Assembly (NCBI RefSeq): GCF_004683905.1
Contig: NZ_CP038438.1
Coordinates: forward strand, 2,852,001-2,916,000
Origin: Pseudomonas fluorescens
Lineage (GTDB): Bacteria; Pseudomonadota; Gammaproteobacteria; Pseudomonadales; Pseudomonadaceae
DNA: 64,000 nucleotides
Direction of reading: 5' to 3'
The position numbers were made by a program, and so were the translations under genes. The notes below the pieces were generated by a model, which saw nothing but the letters and a program-made list of their open reading frames with translations, was not told the DNA's origin and searched no databases. Each line of letters begins with the position of its first letter. Position 1 is the first letter of the stretch. This document shows positions 16,259-24,795 of this stretch, in pieces.

Positions 16259-17541
16259 TGGCGGTCAATCGACGCAATTTTCTCCTCGGCACGCTGGGTG
16301 TCGGCGCTTTGTTAGTGGGCGTGGGCGCCTGGCTGCGACCGGGTGATCGTGGCGGCCCGTACAGTGAGTATTTTTGCGCGCTGAATAAAGAATTGAAGGA
16401 CAACGGCCCGATGCGCCCGGTGTTGTTGATCGATCTGGATCGCCTCGATCACAACATCGACGTGGTGGTGCAGTCGCTCAAACGCGGCGGCAAGCAATTG
16501 CGTCTGGTGGAAAAATCCCTGCCGTCGCCGGGCTTGTTGAGCTACATCGCGCAACGGGCCGGGACACAAAAACTCATGTCGTTTCACCAGCCGTTTCTCA
16601 ATCACGATGCTGTAGCGTTTCCGCAGTCCGACATCCTGCTCGGCAAGCCGTTGCCGGTGCGTTCGGCCGAGCTGTTTTATCAGACTCACAAAGGCCCGTT
16701 CGATCCTTCCAGGCAACTGCAATGGCTGCTCGACGGGCCTGTACGGCTGCAGCAATACCTGGCGTTGGCGCAAGGGCTGGGCACGCGGATGCGCATCAAC
16801 ATCGAACTGGATGTCGGCCTGCATCGCGGCGGGGTCAGTGATGTGAATGTGCTGGGGCAGATGCTCATGCTGATCAGCGCCAATCCGCAGCATCTGCAGT
16901 TCGCCGGGTTCATGGGCTACGACCCGTTCGTGGGCATGGGCGTGCCGGGGATTCTCGGTTCGCCCGAGGAACTGTTCGCCAAGGTCATGGTGATTTATCA
17001 GCGCTGCGTGGATTTCACCCGCCAGCAGTATCCGGCGTTGTGGAACGAAAACCTGTGCCTGAACACCGCCGGCAGCCCGAGTTACCGCATCCACGAAAAC
17101 GAGAAACTGAGCACTGAGGTGTCGGTGGGCACGGCGATGCTCAAACCGACGCATTACGACCTGCCGTCGCTGGTTGACCACGTGCCGGCGACCTACATCG
17201 CCACGCCGGTACTGAAAAGCACTGGTGCGGTGAATATCCCGGCGCTGGATGACAAGTCGACTTTGTTCTCGTGGTGGGACACCAACCAGCGGCAGACTTT
17301 TTTCATCTACGGCGGCAACTGGATGGCCGAGTTCGAATCGCCGCCAGGGTTGCTGAGCAATGGGGTGTACGGGCGCAGTTCGAATCAGGAGATGGTCAAC
17401 GGCTCCAACGCCGTGGGCCTGACCATCGAAGATCAAGTGTTCCTGCGCCCGACCCAGACTGAAGCCGTCCTCCTGCAATTCGGTGATCTGCTGGCGGTGC
17501 GTGGCGGCAAGATTGTCGACACCTGGCCGGTCTACACCTGA
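16258..17541 (+). CDS. Exported alanine-racemase-fold / D-threonine aldolase-like PLP enzyme (DSD1 type)
   Basis: A 427-aa protein. The start codon overlaps the preceding stop (TGATG). The N-terminus carries RRNFLLGTLGVGALLVGVGA, a twin-arginine-like exported or anchored signal that is unusual for a PLP enzyme. The PLP barrel begins at PVLLIDLDRLDHNI, with a candidate Schiff-base Lys in LVEKSLPSPGLL. A C-terminal beta domain covers about residues 310-427. The family acts on D-Ser/D-Thr or related amino acids by deamination, aldol cleavage or racemisation. Together with the cytochrome and FAD oxidase it forms a three-gene operon of exported redox/PLP enzymes. The reaction here is unknown. Confidence 0.85.
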   Translation: MAVNRRNFLLGTLGVGALLVGVGAWLRPGDRGGPYSEYFCALNKELKDNGPMRPVLLIDLDRLDHNIDVVVQSLKRGGKQLRLVEKSLPSPGLLSYIAQRAGTQKLMSFHQPFLNHDAVAFPQSDILLGKPLPVRSAELFYQTHKGPFDPSRQLQWLLDGPVRLQQYLALAQGLGTRMRINIELDVGLHRGGVSDVNVLGQMLMLISANPQHLQFAGFMGYDPFVGMGVPGILGSPEELFAKVMVIYQRCVDFTRQQYPALWNENLCLNTAGSPSYRIHENEKLSTEVSVGTAMLKPTHYDLPSLVDHVPATYIATPVLKSTGAVNIPALDDKSTLFSWWDTNQRQTFFIYGGNWMAEFESPPGLLSNGVYGRSSNQEMVNGSNAVGLTIEDQVFLRPTQTEAVLLQFGDLLAVRGGKIVDTWPVYT

Positions 17542-17564
17542 CCCAAAAACACCTCAGATACCCC

Positions 17565-17653
17565 TGTGGGAGCGGGCTTGCTCGCGAAAGCGTCCTGTCA
17601 GTCAGCATCTATTTGACTGGCACACCGCATTCGCGAGCAAGCCCGCTCCCACA
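17565..17653. repeat. REPIN (class A)
   Basis: Inverted copies of the GTGGGAGCGGGCTTGCT element enclose about 40 nt, just downstream of the three-gene operon. Confidence 0.95.
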
Positions 17654-17688
17654 GGGTTTTGTGTTGTCTGTCAAATCCCGATCAATTT

Positions 17689-17706
17689 CTGTAATGAAGC
17701 TTTTAT
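17689..17706 (+). promoter_or_regulatory. Candidate Pho box (PhoB operator)
   Basis: CTGTAATGAAGCTTTTAT fits two CTGTCAT-like half-sites (6/7 and 5/7 matches) with the standard 4-bp spacer. It lies about 110 bp upstream of the gene at 17816, and the related P. aeruginosa locus is known to respond to phosphate limitation. The position is plausible but the second half-site is weak. Confidence 0.4.
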
Positions 17707-17815
17707 GACAAAAGTTCGGTAGCACATAGCCAGTCCGGTCATGCCTATGTAACGCGCTTGAGGGGCCCAACGGGGCGCTTTTCACAAGCCGAGGCGGGAC
17801 GCCGGGAGTGAGGCA

Positions 17816-18427
17816 ATGGGGACTATGGAACGCTACTCGAAAGTGGGCATGCAGGAGCTCGATCAGCGCCTGTCGAAGATCGTCGAGGCCGCGCGCAAGA
17901 AGCCGGTTTCGGTATATCGCTACGGCGCGCCGTGGGTCTGGATCGTGTCGCAGGATGACTGGCAGGGCGCCTTGAAAGAGGTCTCCAGCTACATTCCGCC
18001 CGGCCATTCGCTGGTGTTGCTGCGCCCGCAGATCGATGACTTGCTCGACGCCCATCAAGGCCTGTTGCACGAACTCAATGCCGAGCCCGGCATGCTCATC
18101 CCCGCGCAAACCGTCATGCACATCCTGCTCCTGCAACTGCTGTATTCGGTGCCCAGCGAGCAGCAACTGTATGAACAGCTCAATTACAACCTGCTGTTCC
18201 GCTGGTTCGTCGGTCTTGGCCTGAACCAGAAAGTCTGGAGCTTCAACGTCCTCAGTCGCGACATCGCCACGCTGCTCAACAACCCGCGTGCGGTGCAGCT
18301 CATCCAGAAAATCATCGGCGAAGTGTTCTGCGGTGCCTTGCTGCAAATGCCCGAGTTCTCGTTGAACTTCGCGCTGCTGCACACCTGGCTCGGCAAGCAC
18401 AGCGGTGCCTCGACAGTCAGCAACTGA
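17816..18427 (+). CDS. phdA: PhdA-like protein: Phd/YefM-type N-terminus fused to an IS5-type transposase N-terminal (DUF772) domain
   Basis: A 203-aa chimera. Residues 5-55 (YSKVGMQELDQRLSKIVEA, then PVSVYRYGAPWVWIVSQDDW) look like a Phd/YefM antitoxin DNA-binding domain. Residues about 105-180 (SEQQLYEQLNYNLLFRWFVGL, VWSFNVLSRD) match the DUF772 N-terminal domain of IS5-family transposases. There is no DDE catalytic domain, and no toxin gene follows. It leads the TpsB-ExbB-ExbD-TonB cluster, as PA0691 (phdA) does in P. aeruginosa, where from memory PhdA affects prophage-mediated lysis and DNA release in biofilms. It is probably a domesticated DNA-binding regulator. The symbol is based on locus similarity. 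Confidence 0.72.
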   Translation: MGTMERYSKVGMQELDQRLSKIVEAARKKPVSVYRYGAPWVWIVSQDDWQGALKEVSSYIPPGHSLVLLRPQIDDLLDAHQGLLHELNAEPGMLIPAQTVMHILLLQLLYSVPSEQQLYEQLNYNLLFRWFVGLGLNQKVWSFNVLSRDIATLLNNPRAVQLIQKIIGEVFCGALLQMPEFSLNFALLHTWLGKHSGASTVSN

Positions 18428-18484
18428 CGCAACACACAAGGCGCGCAACAGCGCCACCAGGTCATCGCGAATTCAGGGGGTAGT

Positions 18485-20083
18485 GTGGATCAGATTTTCA
18501 CGTCACGGCTGGCGCTGTGGGGCTGGCTGCTGGTGACGGCCGGCGCGCAACCGGCATTCGCCGAAGAGGCCGCCGAAAGCGTAGCGCCGCAACGTCTGGT
18601 GGACGTCAACGAATACTTCGTGCGCGGCAACACCGTGCTCGACGCCCGAGCAATTGAAGAGGCGGTGTACCCGTTTCTCGGCCCGCAAAAAGCCATGACT
18701 GACATCGAAGGCGCCCGCGATGCCTTGCAGAAGGCTTATCAGCAGCGCGGCTACCAATCGGTGTTCGTCGAACTGCCGGAGCAAGCGGTGGCGGACGGCA
18801 TCGTCTATCTTCAAGTCAGCGAAACCAAGGTCGGCCGGGTGCGTGTGGTCGGCGCCAAACACTATTCGCCGCTGGACATCCGCGACAACGTCCCGGCGCT
18901 AAAAGAGGGCGAGGTGCCGGACTTCGCCAAGGTTCAGGGCGAACTGGCGCAGCTCAATAAAACCCCGGGCCGCCAGGTCATGCCGTTGGTGCGCGAAGGT
19001 CAACGCCCCGGCACCATGGACGTCGATTTGCAGGTCGAAGACCAGAACCCGTGGAGCGCCAGCGTCGGCCTCAACAACGATTACAGCGCCGACACCGAGA
19101 AACTGCGCGCCGTGACCAGCCTCGGCTACAACAACCTCTGGCAACTCGGCCACAGCATCAACCTGACGTACTTCACCGCACCGCAGGACACCGACAACGC
19201 CAAGGTCTGGTCGGCTTCCTACACAGCGCCGTTGAGCGAGCGCTGGAGCGTGCAGTTCTCCGGTTATCAGTCCGACAGCAACGTCGCCACCATCGGCGGC
19301 AGCAATGTGCTGGGCAAGGGCCATTCCTACGGGGTGTCGGCGATCTACACGTTGCCGTCCAGTGGCAGCTGGTCGAACTCGCTGTCGGCCGGTATCGACT
19401 TCAAGGACTTCGACGAACGCCTGACCCTGTCCGGCGAGAGCGACAAGGTGCCGCTGAAATACGCGCCGTTCACCTTCGCCTACAACGGTTTCCGCTACAC
19501 CGAAAAAAGTCAGCTTGGACTCGGCCTGAGCCTGGTCGCAGCCACCCGCAGCATTTTCGGTTACGGCAGCTCCGACGAAGACTTCGACTACAAACGCTAC
19601 CGGGCCAACCCGAGTTTCGCCGTGCTCAAGGGCGACAGCAATTTCACCTGGACTTTCGACAACGACTGGCAGAGCGCGAGCAAAGGCGCGTTCCAGCTGG
19701 CGTCGGGGCCACTGGTCTCCAACGAACAGTTTTCCGCTGGCGGCGCGACCTCGGTGCGCGGCTATCTGGCGGCCGAGCGCACCGGCGATGACGGCGTGCT
19801 GCTCAGTCAGGAACTGCGCACCCCGTCGCTGGCGAAATACGCCGGCAGCTGGATGCAGGAATGGCGCTTCTACGCCTTTGCCGAAGGCGCGCAACTGTAC
19901 CTGCGCGACGAACTGCCGGACCAGGACGCCAGTTACGCCCTGGCCAGCGTCGGCCTCGGCACCCGCGCCAGCCTGAGCAAATGGCTGTCCGGCAGCCTCG
20001 ACTGGGGCTACCCGTTACTCGAAGGGCCGAACACCTCGAAGCAGGAGTCGCGCCTGCACTTCAACCTTCAAGCCACTTTCTAA
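18485..20083 (+). CDS. pdtB: Two-partner secretion outer-membrane transporter (TpsB/FhaC/ShlB family), PdtB-like
   Basis: A 532-aa protein starting at GTG 18485, with a signal peptide ending AQPAFAEE. One clear POTRA domain (NEYFVRGNTVLDARAIEEAV, about residues 35-110) and a second (VGRVRVVGAKHYSPLDI) precede a 16-strand Omp85-type barrel. The conserved barrel-lid VRGY motif is at residue 424 (TSVRGYLAAE), and the chain ends in an outer-membrane F signature (NLQATF). TpsB proteins export a large beta-helical TpsA partner, but no TpsA gene is adjacent here. It sits 13 bp before the ExbB-like gene, as in the P. aeruginosa PdtB cluster. Confidence 0.9.
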   Translation: MDQIFTSRLALWGWLLVTAGAQPAFAEEAAESVAPQRLVDVNEYFVRGNTVLDARAIEEAVYPFLGPQKAMTDIEGARDALQKAYQQRGYQSVFVELPEQAVADGIVYLQVSETKVGRVRVVGAKHYSPLDIRDNVPALKEGEVPDFAKVQGELAQLNKTPGRQVMPLVREGQRPGTMDVDLQVEDQNPWSASVGLNNDYSADTEKLRAVTSLGYNNLWQLGHSINLTYFTAPQDTDNAKVWSASYTAPLSERWSVQFSGYQSDSNVATIGGSNVLGKGHSYGVSAIYTLPSSGSWSNSLSAGIDFKDFDERLTLSGESDKVPLKYAPFTFAYNGFRYTEKSQLGLGLSLVAATRSIFGYGSSDEDFDYKRYRANPSFAVLKGDSNFTWTFDNDWQSASKGAFQLASGPLVSNEQFSAGGATSVRGYLAAERTGDDGVLLSQELRTPSLAKYAGSWMQEWRFYAFAEGAQLYLRDELPDQDASYALASVGLGTRASLSKWLSGSLDWGYPLLEGPNTSKQESRLHFNLQATF

Positions 20084-20095
20084 AGGAGCACGTTC

Positions 20096-21895
20096 ATGCA
20101 GCGCCTCATTCTTTCGTTGTTGATCTGCCTGGGCTTCGTGCTCCCGGCCACGGCGCAGGCCTGGTGGCAGGACGACTGGCATTACCGCAAACAGATTGCC
20201 GTCGACACCACGCCGCAGGGCGCCGGGATCAATCAGGCCCTCGGCCGCACCGCGCTGCTGGTGCGCCTGCACACCGGCAACTTCACCTTCGACGGGGTCA
20301 AGGAAGACGGCGCGGATTTGCGCTTCGTCGCCGCCGATGACAAGACCGTGCTTAACCACCAGATCGAAAGCTTCGATGCGCTGATGGGCATGGCGCTGAT
20401 CTGGGTCGATGTGCCGAATGTCGAGGGCGGCCAGCGTCAGGACATCTGGATGTACTACGGCAATCAGAAGGCCCCGGCCACCGGCAACGGCCAGTTGACG
20501 TTCGATCCGAATTACACCGCGCTGTATCACTTCGACGGCGCCACCGGCACCCCGGCCAAGGACACCACCGCCTACGGCAACACCGCGCAAAGCGCCACCG
20601 GCGCGGCGATTGACGGCGTGGTCGGGCGCGCCTTGCAGTTCAGCGGCCAGCCGTTGCTGCTGCCGGCCAGTCCGTCGTTGCAGCACAGCGCCGGCAGTGC
20701 GTTCACCTTCAGCGCCTGGCTGCGTCTGGATCAGGCCAATGGCGAGCAACTGATCCTTGCCCGCCGCGAAGGCGCCAACAGCCTGCTGGTCGGGGTCAAT
20801 CAAGGTGTGCCGTTTGTGGAGATCGACGGCCAGCGCGCCGTGGCCACTCAGCCGCTGAATCCGGGCCAATGGCAGCACGTCGCGCTGACCGCCGAAGGTT
20901 CGAAAGTCAGCTTGTACATTAACGGTCGTGAGGGCGCGTCCCTCGCTCAAGCGATGCCGGCGTTCAATTCGGTGATGGCGATTGGCGGCGATCTGACCGC
21001 TGGCCCGTTCCAACCGTTCGTGGGCGCCATCGACGAACTGCGCCTGTCGAAAGTCGCGCGTCCCGCGCCGTTGCTGCTGGCCGACGCCACCTCGCAAGGC
21101 GCGGAGTCGAAACTGGTGGCCTACGGCGTCGATGAAGAACAGTCCGGTTTCGGTTTCGGCAGCCTCGGTTTCCTGCTCAATGCGGTGCCGGTCGACGCCT
21201 GGGTGATCATCGCCGTGCTGGTGCTGATGATGTTCCAGTCGTGGATCATCATGCTGCGCAAGAACCGCACCCTCAGCCGCGTGAGCAAGGCCAACGAGGA
21301 TTTCCGCGAGCAATTCGCCAAGGTCGGTACGCGCCTGGAGATGTTCGCCGACGACGCGCAACTCGCCCAGCGTCTGCAGCATTCGCCGCTGTGGCGCCTG
21401 TACGCGGTGGCGGTCAAGGAAATCCGTACCCGCCGCGAGCAGGGCGCCGATACCTCTTCGGTGTCGGCGGCAACCATCGAAGCGATCCGCTGCTCGATGG
21501 ACGGCGTGCGTACCCGTGAGAACCAGGCGCTCAGCTCGAAACTTTCGACCCTGTCCAACGCCATCGCCGGCGGCCCGTACATCGGCCTGCTCGGCACCGT
21601 GCTGGGGATCATGGTGGTGTTCCTCGGCACCGCCATGGCCGGCGACGTCAATATCAACGCCATCGCGCCCGGCATGGCCGCCGCATTGCTCGCCACCGCC
21701 ATGGGCCTGTTCGTCGCGATTCCGGCGCTGTTTGGCTACAACCGCCTGATCACCCGCAACAGGGAAGTCAGCGCCGACATGCGCGTGTTCGTCGACGAGT
21801 TCATCACGCGTCTGGCGGAGATGCACGGCGAAGGCCAGTCCAGCGAAGCGGCGCATCAGCGCGGCCATCACGCCAACCACTCCGTACCGGCCTGA
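20096..21895 (+). CDS. exbB: DUF2341 + LamG-like lectin domain fused to a MotA/TolQ/ExbB proton channel subunit
   Basis: A 599-aa protein. A signal peptide (to about residue 22, ATAQA) is followed by a DUF2341 domain starting WWQDDWHYRKQI. Next is a concanavalin A/LamG-like domain (about residues 140-325, LYHFDGATG and FTFSAWLRLDQANGEQ). A membrane segment near 365-386 precedes the cytoplasmic loop and two further membrane helices at about 487-520 and 521-553, which form the TolQ/ExbB core (GGPYIGLLGTVLGIMVVF). The topology puts a sugar-binding-like module in the periplasm on an energy-transducing motor. With ExbD and TonB next to it, it should harvest proton-motive force for an outer-membrane process, presumably involving the TpsB or porin neighbours. 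The lectin ligand is unknown. Confidence 0.9.
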   Translation: MQRLILSLLICLGFVLPATAQAWWQDDWHYRKQIAVDTTPQGAGINQALGRTALLVRLHTGNFTFDGVKEDGADLRFVAADDKTVLNHQIESFDALMGMALIWVDVPNVEGGQRQDIWMYYGNQKAPATGNGQLTFDPNYTALYHFDGATGTPAKDTTAYGNTAQSATGAAIDGVVGRALQFSGQPLLLPASPSLQHSAGSAFTFSAWLRLDQANGEQLILARREGANSLLVGVNQGVPFVEIDGQRAVATQPLNPGQWQHVALTAEGSKVSLYINGREGASLAQAMPAFNSVMAIGGDLTAGPFQPFVGAIDELRLSKVARPAPLLLADATSQGAESKLVAYGVDEEQSGFGFGSLGFLLNAVPVDAWVIIAVLVLMMFQSWIIMLRKNRTLSRVSKANEDFREQFAKVGTRLEMFADDAQLAQRLQHSPLWRLYAVAVKEIRTRREQGADTSSVSAATIEAIRCSMDGVRTRENQALSSKLSTLSNAIAGGPYIGLLGTVLGIMVVFLGTAMAGDVNINAIAPGMAAALLATAMGLFVAIPALFGYNRLITRNREVSADMRVFVDEFITRLAEMHGEGQSSEAAHQRGHHANHSVPA

Positions 21896-21906
21896 GGAGC
21901 ACTGCC

Positions 21907-22332
21907 ATGGCGTCCGTAAATGCCTCCCACGACGATGACGAAGATGCAGCGGTGGACAGCATCAACATCACCCCATTGGTCGACGTGCTGATGGTGGTGC
22001 TGGTGATGTTCATCCTCACCGCCACCGCGCAGGTCTCCGGGATCCAGATCAACCTGCCCAAGGCCAGCGCCTCGGTGTCGCTGTCGGAAGCCAAGACCAA
22101 GGCGATTTCGGTCAACGACGGCGGTCAGGTGTTCCTCGACGCCTACCCGGTGACCCTGGCCGAGCTGGAGGAACGCCTGCGTATCGAGAAGGCGCAGAGC
22201 CCGGACTTCCCGGTGATCGTGCGCGGCGACGCCACGGTGCAGTACCAGAAGGTCATTGAAGTGCTGGATCTGTTGCGCCGGCTCGAACTGTCTCAGGTCG
22301 GTCTGGTGACCGGCAAACCGACGCAGGGCTGA
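21907..22332 (+). CDS. exbD: ExbD/TolR family energy transducer
   Basis: A 141-aa protein starting MASVNASHDDDEDAAVDSIN. One membrane helix (ITPLVDVLMVVLVMFILTA) contains the essential Asp in PLVDV, followed by a periplasmic domain with KAISVNDGGQVFLD. It pairs with the ExbB-like protein to conduct protons. The gene is 11 bp behind exbB and directly abuts tonB, so the three are translated together. Confidence 0.95.
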   Translation: MASVNASHDDDEDAAVDSINITPLVDVLMVVLVMFILTATAQVSGIQINLPKASASVSLSEAKTKAISVNDGGQVFLDAYPVTLAELEERLRIEKAQSPDFPVIVRGDATVQYQKVIEVLDLLRRLELSQVGLVTGKPTQG

Positions 22333-22335
22333 GTG

Positions 22336-23040
22336 ATGACCGCACAACTTCCGATCGAGCCCTTGCCGGTGAAAAGGTCGCCGATGCGCTTTGTAAAGTG
22401 GGGCGCCGGGCTGCTGCTCGGTGCGCTCGCCGCGTGGTTCCTGTGGCAGTGGGCCAATGACATGAGCGGCGTGCGCCGTGAAGCGCCGAAGGTGCCGACG
22501 ATCATTCCGTTGCCGCCACCGCCGCCGCCACCTCCGGAAAAACCACCGGAGCCGGAAACCCCGGTGGAAGAAAAAGTCATCGAGCCCGAACCCACGCCCG
22601 AGCCGCAAGAGGTCAAGCCCGAGGAAGAGGCGCCGCCATCGCCGGCGGACGATCTGGCCAACCCGATGCAAATGGACGGCGACGCGCAGAGTGGCAACGA
22701 CGCGTTCAACATCGGCGCCGGCAAGGGTGGCGGCATGGCCGGTGCGGGTGGCGGACGCCTGGGCACCGGCACTTACAGCCAGTTCCTCGCGTTCACTTTT
22801 CAGCGCTTGCTGCGCGAGAACCCCGATCTGCGCAACCTCGCATTCTCGCTGGAGGCCGATGTGTGGCTGAGCAGCGTCGGCGAAATCACCCGGGTCGAGC
22901 TGGTCAAGTCCAGCGGCAAGCCCGAGATCGACACTCAGGTGCTGGCCGCATTGCGTAACGCGCCCCATCTGAGCGAACGGCCACCGGCCTCCATCACTTT
23001 GCCTGTGCGCCTGTCCCTGCAAGGGCGGCGTCCGGGTTAA
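22336..23040 (+). CDS. tonB: TonB family protein
   Basis: A 234-aa protein. ATG 22336 is chosen over the in-frame GTG 22333 that touches the exbD stop. An N-terminal membrane anchor (residues about 20-40) is followed by a Pro/Glu/Lys-rich spacer (LPPPPPPPPEKPPEPETP), a Gly-rich linker and a C-terminal TonB domain (about 145-234, VWLSSVGEITRVELVKSSG). It transmits energy from ExbB/ExbD to an outer-membrane partner. No TonB-dependent receptor is encoded nearby; only the TpsB barrel and a porin are. It corresponds to the tonB4-type gene of the P. aeruginosa locus. Confidence 0.93.
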   Translation: MTAQLPIEPLPVKRSPMRFVKWGAGLLLGALAAWFLWQWANDMSGVRREAPKVPTIIPLPPPPPPPPEKPPEPETPVEEKVIEPEPTPEPQEVKPEEEAPPSPADDLANPMQMDGDAQSGNDAFNIGAGKGGGMAGAGGGRLGTGTYSQFLAFTFQRLLRENPDLRNLAFSLEADVWLSSVGEITRVELVKSSGKPEIDTQVLAALRNAPHLSERPPASITLPVRLSLQGRRPG

Positions 23041-23079
23041 CCGAATTCATAAAGCTGTATGAAAAGGAGTTGTGTGCAG

Positions 23080-24777
23080 ATGATTTCCAACGTGAATCGA
23101 TTGTCCCTGGCGGTCGGCATGGTCATCGCGACCCTGGTCGGGCAGGCAGCGGCAGCGCCTGCGCCCTCGGAGAACGCCACGATCAATCTGATCCGCTTGC
23201 TGGTCGAGCAGGGCATTCTGAAACAGGACAAGGCTGACGCGCTGATCGCCCAGGCGCAGAACGAAGCCGCCCAGGCCAAGCAGGCAGCGGCTTCGACAGC
23301 GGTCGCAGCCGGTCCGGTGGCCGCACCGGGCGATGTGCGCGTGCAGTACGTGCCCGCCGCGGTGCGCGACCAGATCCGCGATCAGGTCAAGGCCGAGGTC
23401 ATGGCCACCGCCAAGCAGGAAAACTGGGCAGCGCCCAACACCTTCCCGGACTGGGCGTCGCGTATCAGCTTCGATGGCGACATCCGCCTGCGCGATGAAT
23501 CGCGCTACTACTCGGGCAGCAACAGCAACGAAATCGTCGACTTCGCCAAACTCAACAACAACGGTCCGTACGACGTGAACCCCAACAGCAGCACCAGTCT
23601 GCCGCCGTTGCTCAACACCCGTGAAGACCGCACCAACCAGTTCCGCCTGCGCGCACGGCTGGGCATGAAAGCGGTGATCTCGCCGGAATGGACCGCCGGC
23701 ATCCGCATCGGCACCGGCTCGGACAACAACCCGGTGTCGACCACGCAGAACCTCGGCGGCGGGTTTGCCAAGAAAGACATCTGGCTCGATCAGGGCTACC
23801 TGAACTGGAAGCCGACCGATGAGCTGACCCTGACCGGCGGGCGCTTCGCCAACCCGTTCATGTCTACCGACATGCTGTATTCCAACGACCTGAATTTCGA
23901 CGGCGTGGCGGCGATTTTCGACCACAAGCTCAACCGCGACTGGGGCGTGTTCGGCACCGTCGGCGCGTTCCCGGTGGATTACACCAACGACACCACCACC
24001 AGCAACGGTTTCGACAAGGAAGAAAGCGACAACAAGTGGCTGTACGGCGCGCAGCTCGGCGCCAAGTGGGCGATCAACAGCAACAACCGCCTCAAGGGTG
24101 CGTTGGCCTACTACCGCTTCGACGACATTCAAGGCCAACGCTCCAGTCCTTGCGCACCGTGGGCCGGCGCCCCGGGCTGCGACACCGATGGCACCCGTGC
24201 GGCGTTCATGCAGAAGGGCAACAGCGTGTTCCTGCTGCGCGACATCACGCCGAACCCGGCCAACCCGACCACCACGCCGCAGCCGCAATTCGTCGGCCTG
24301 GCGTCGGAGTTCAACCTGCTCGACCTGAACCTGGTGTGGGATGCCGATCTGCCAGAGGACTTCAAGCTGCGCAGCCAGGGCAACTACATCCACAACCTCG
24401 GTTACGACGAAGGCGACATGCGCAAGCGCGCCGAGGGGCAGATCGTCAACAACCTCAACAGCAACGGCGAGATCGAAAGCGGCGCCAATGCGTGGATGGT
24501 GCAGTTCACCCTCGGCAACGCGCTGGACCTGAAGAAGCAGGGCGACTGGAATATGTTCGCCGGCTACAAGTACATCCAGCCGGACGCCTTGCCCGACGGC
24601 TTCAACGATTCCTCGTTCCACCTCGGCGGCACCAACGCCAAGGGCTATTTCCTCGGCGGCAATTACGGTCTGGCGAAGAACGTCTACGCCACCGGCCGCT
24701 GGCTGAGCACCGAGGCGGTGTACGGCGCGCCGTTCGACATCGACGTCTTGCAGCTTGAGATCAACACGCGCTTCTAA
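23080..24777 (+). CDS. Putative outer-membrane porin (Porin_5-like)
   Basis: A 565-aa protein. ATG 23080 is chosen because AAGGAG lies 10 nt upstream, between this ATG and an earlier in-frame ATG at 23059. The signal peptide ends near GQAAAA. A short helical region (about residues 25-100, with an LIRLLVEQGILKQDKADALI segment common in putative porins) precedes a beta-barrel of repeated aromatic strands, ending in LEINTRF. It follows tonB by 39 bp. It may be the outer-membrane partner served by this TonB system, although it shows no plug domain or TonB box. Confidence 0.85.
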   Translation: MISNVNRLSLAVGMVIATLVGQAAAAPAPSENATINLIRLLVEQGILKQDKADALIAQAQNEAAQAKQAAASTAVAAGPVAAPGDVRVQYVPAAVRDQIRDQVKAEVMATAKQENWAAPNTFPDWASRISFDGDIRLRDESRYYSGSNSNEIVDFAKLNNNGPYDVNPNSSTSLPPLLNTREDRTNQFRLRARLGMKAVISPEWTAGIRIGTGSDNNPVSTTQNLGGGFAKKDIWLDQGYLNWKPTDELTLTGGRFANPFMSTDMLYSNDLNFDGVAAIFDHKLNRDWGVFGTVGAFPVDYTNDTTTSNGFDKEESDNKWLYGAQLGAKWAINSNNRLKGALAYYRFDDIQGQRSSPCAPWAGAPGCDTDGTRAAFMQKGNSVFLLRDITPNPANPTTTPQPQFVGLASEFNLLDLNLVWDADLPEDFKLRSQGNYIHNLGYDEGDMRKRAEGQIVNNLNSNGEIESGANAWMVQFTLGNALDLKKQGDWNMFAGYKYIQPDALPDGFNDSSFHLGGTNAKGYFLGGNYGLAKNVYATGRWLSTEAVYGAPFDIDVLQLEINTRF

Positions 24778-24795
24778 GGCGCCGGGAGTACGGTC

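Noticed and set aside
17816..18427. Active insertion sequence
   Set aside because: Only the transposase N-terminal domain is present. There is no catalytic DDE part and no terminal inverted repeats or target duplication were seen.
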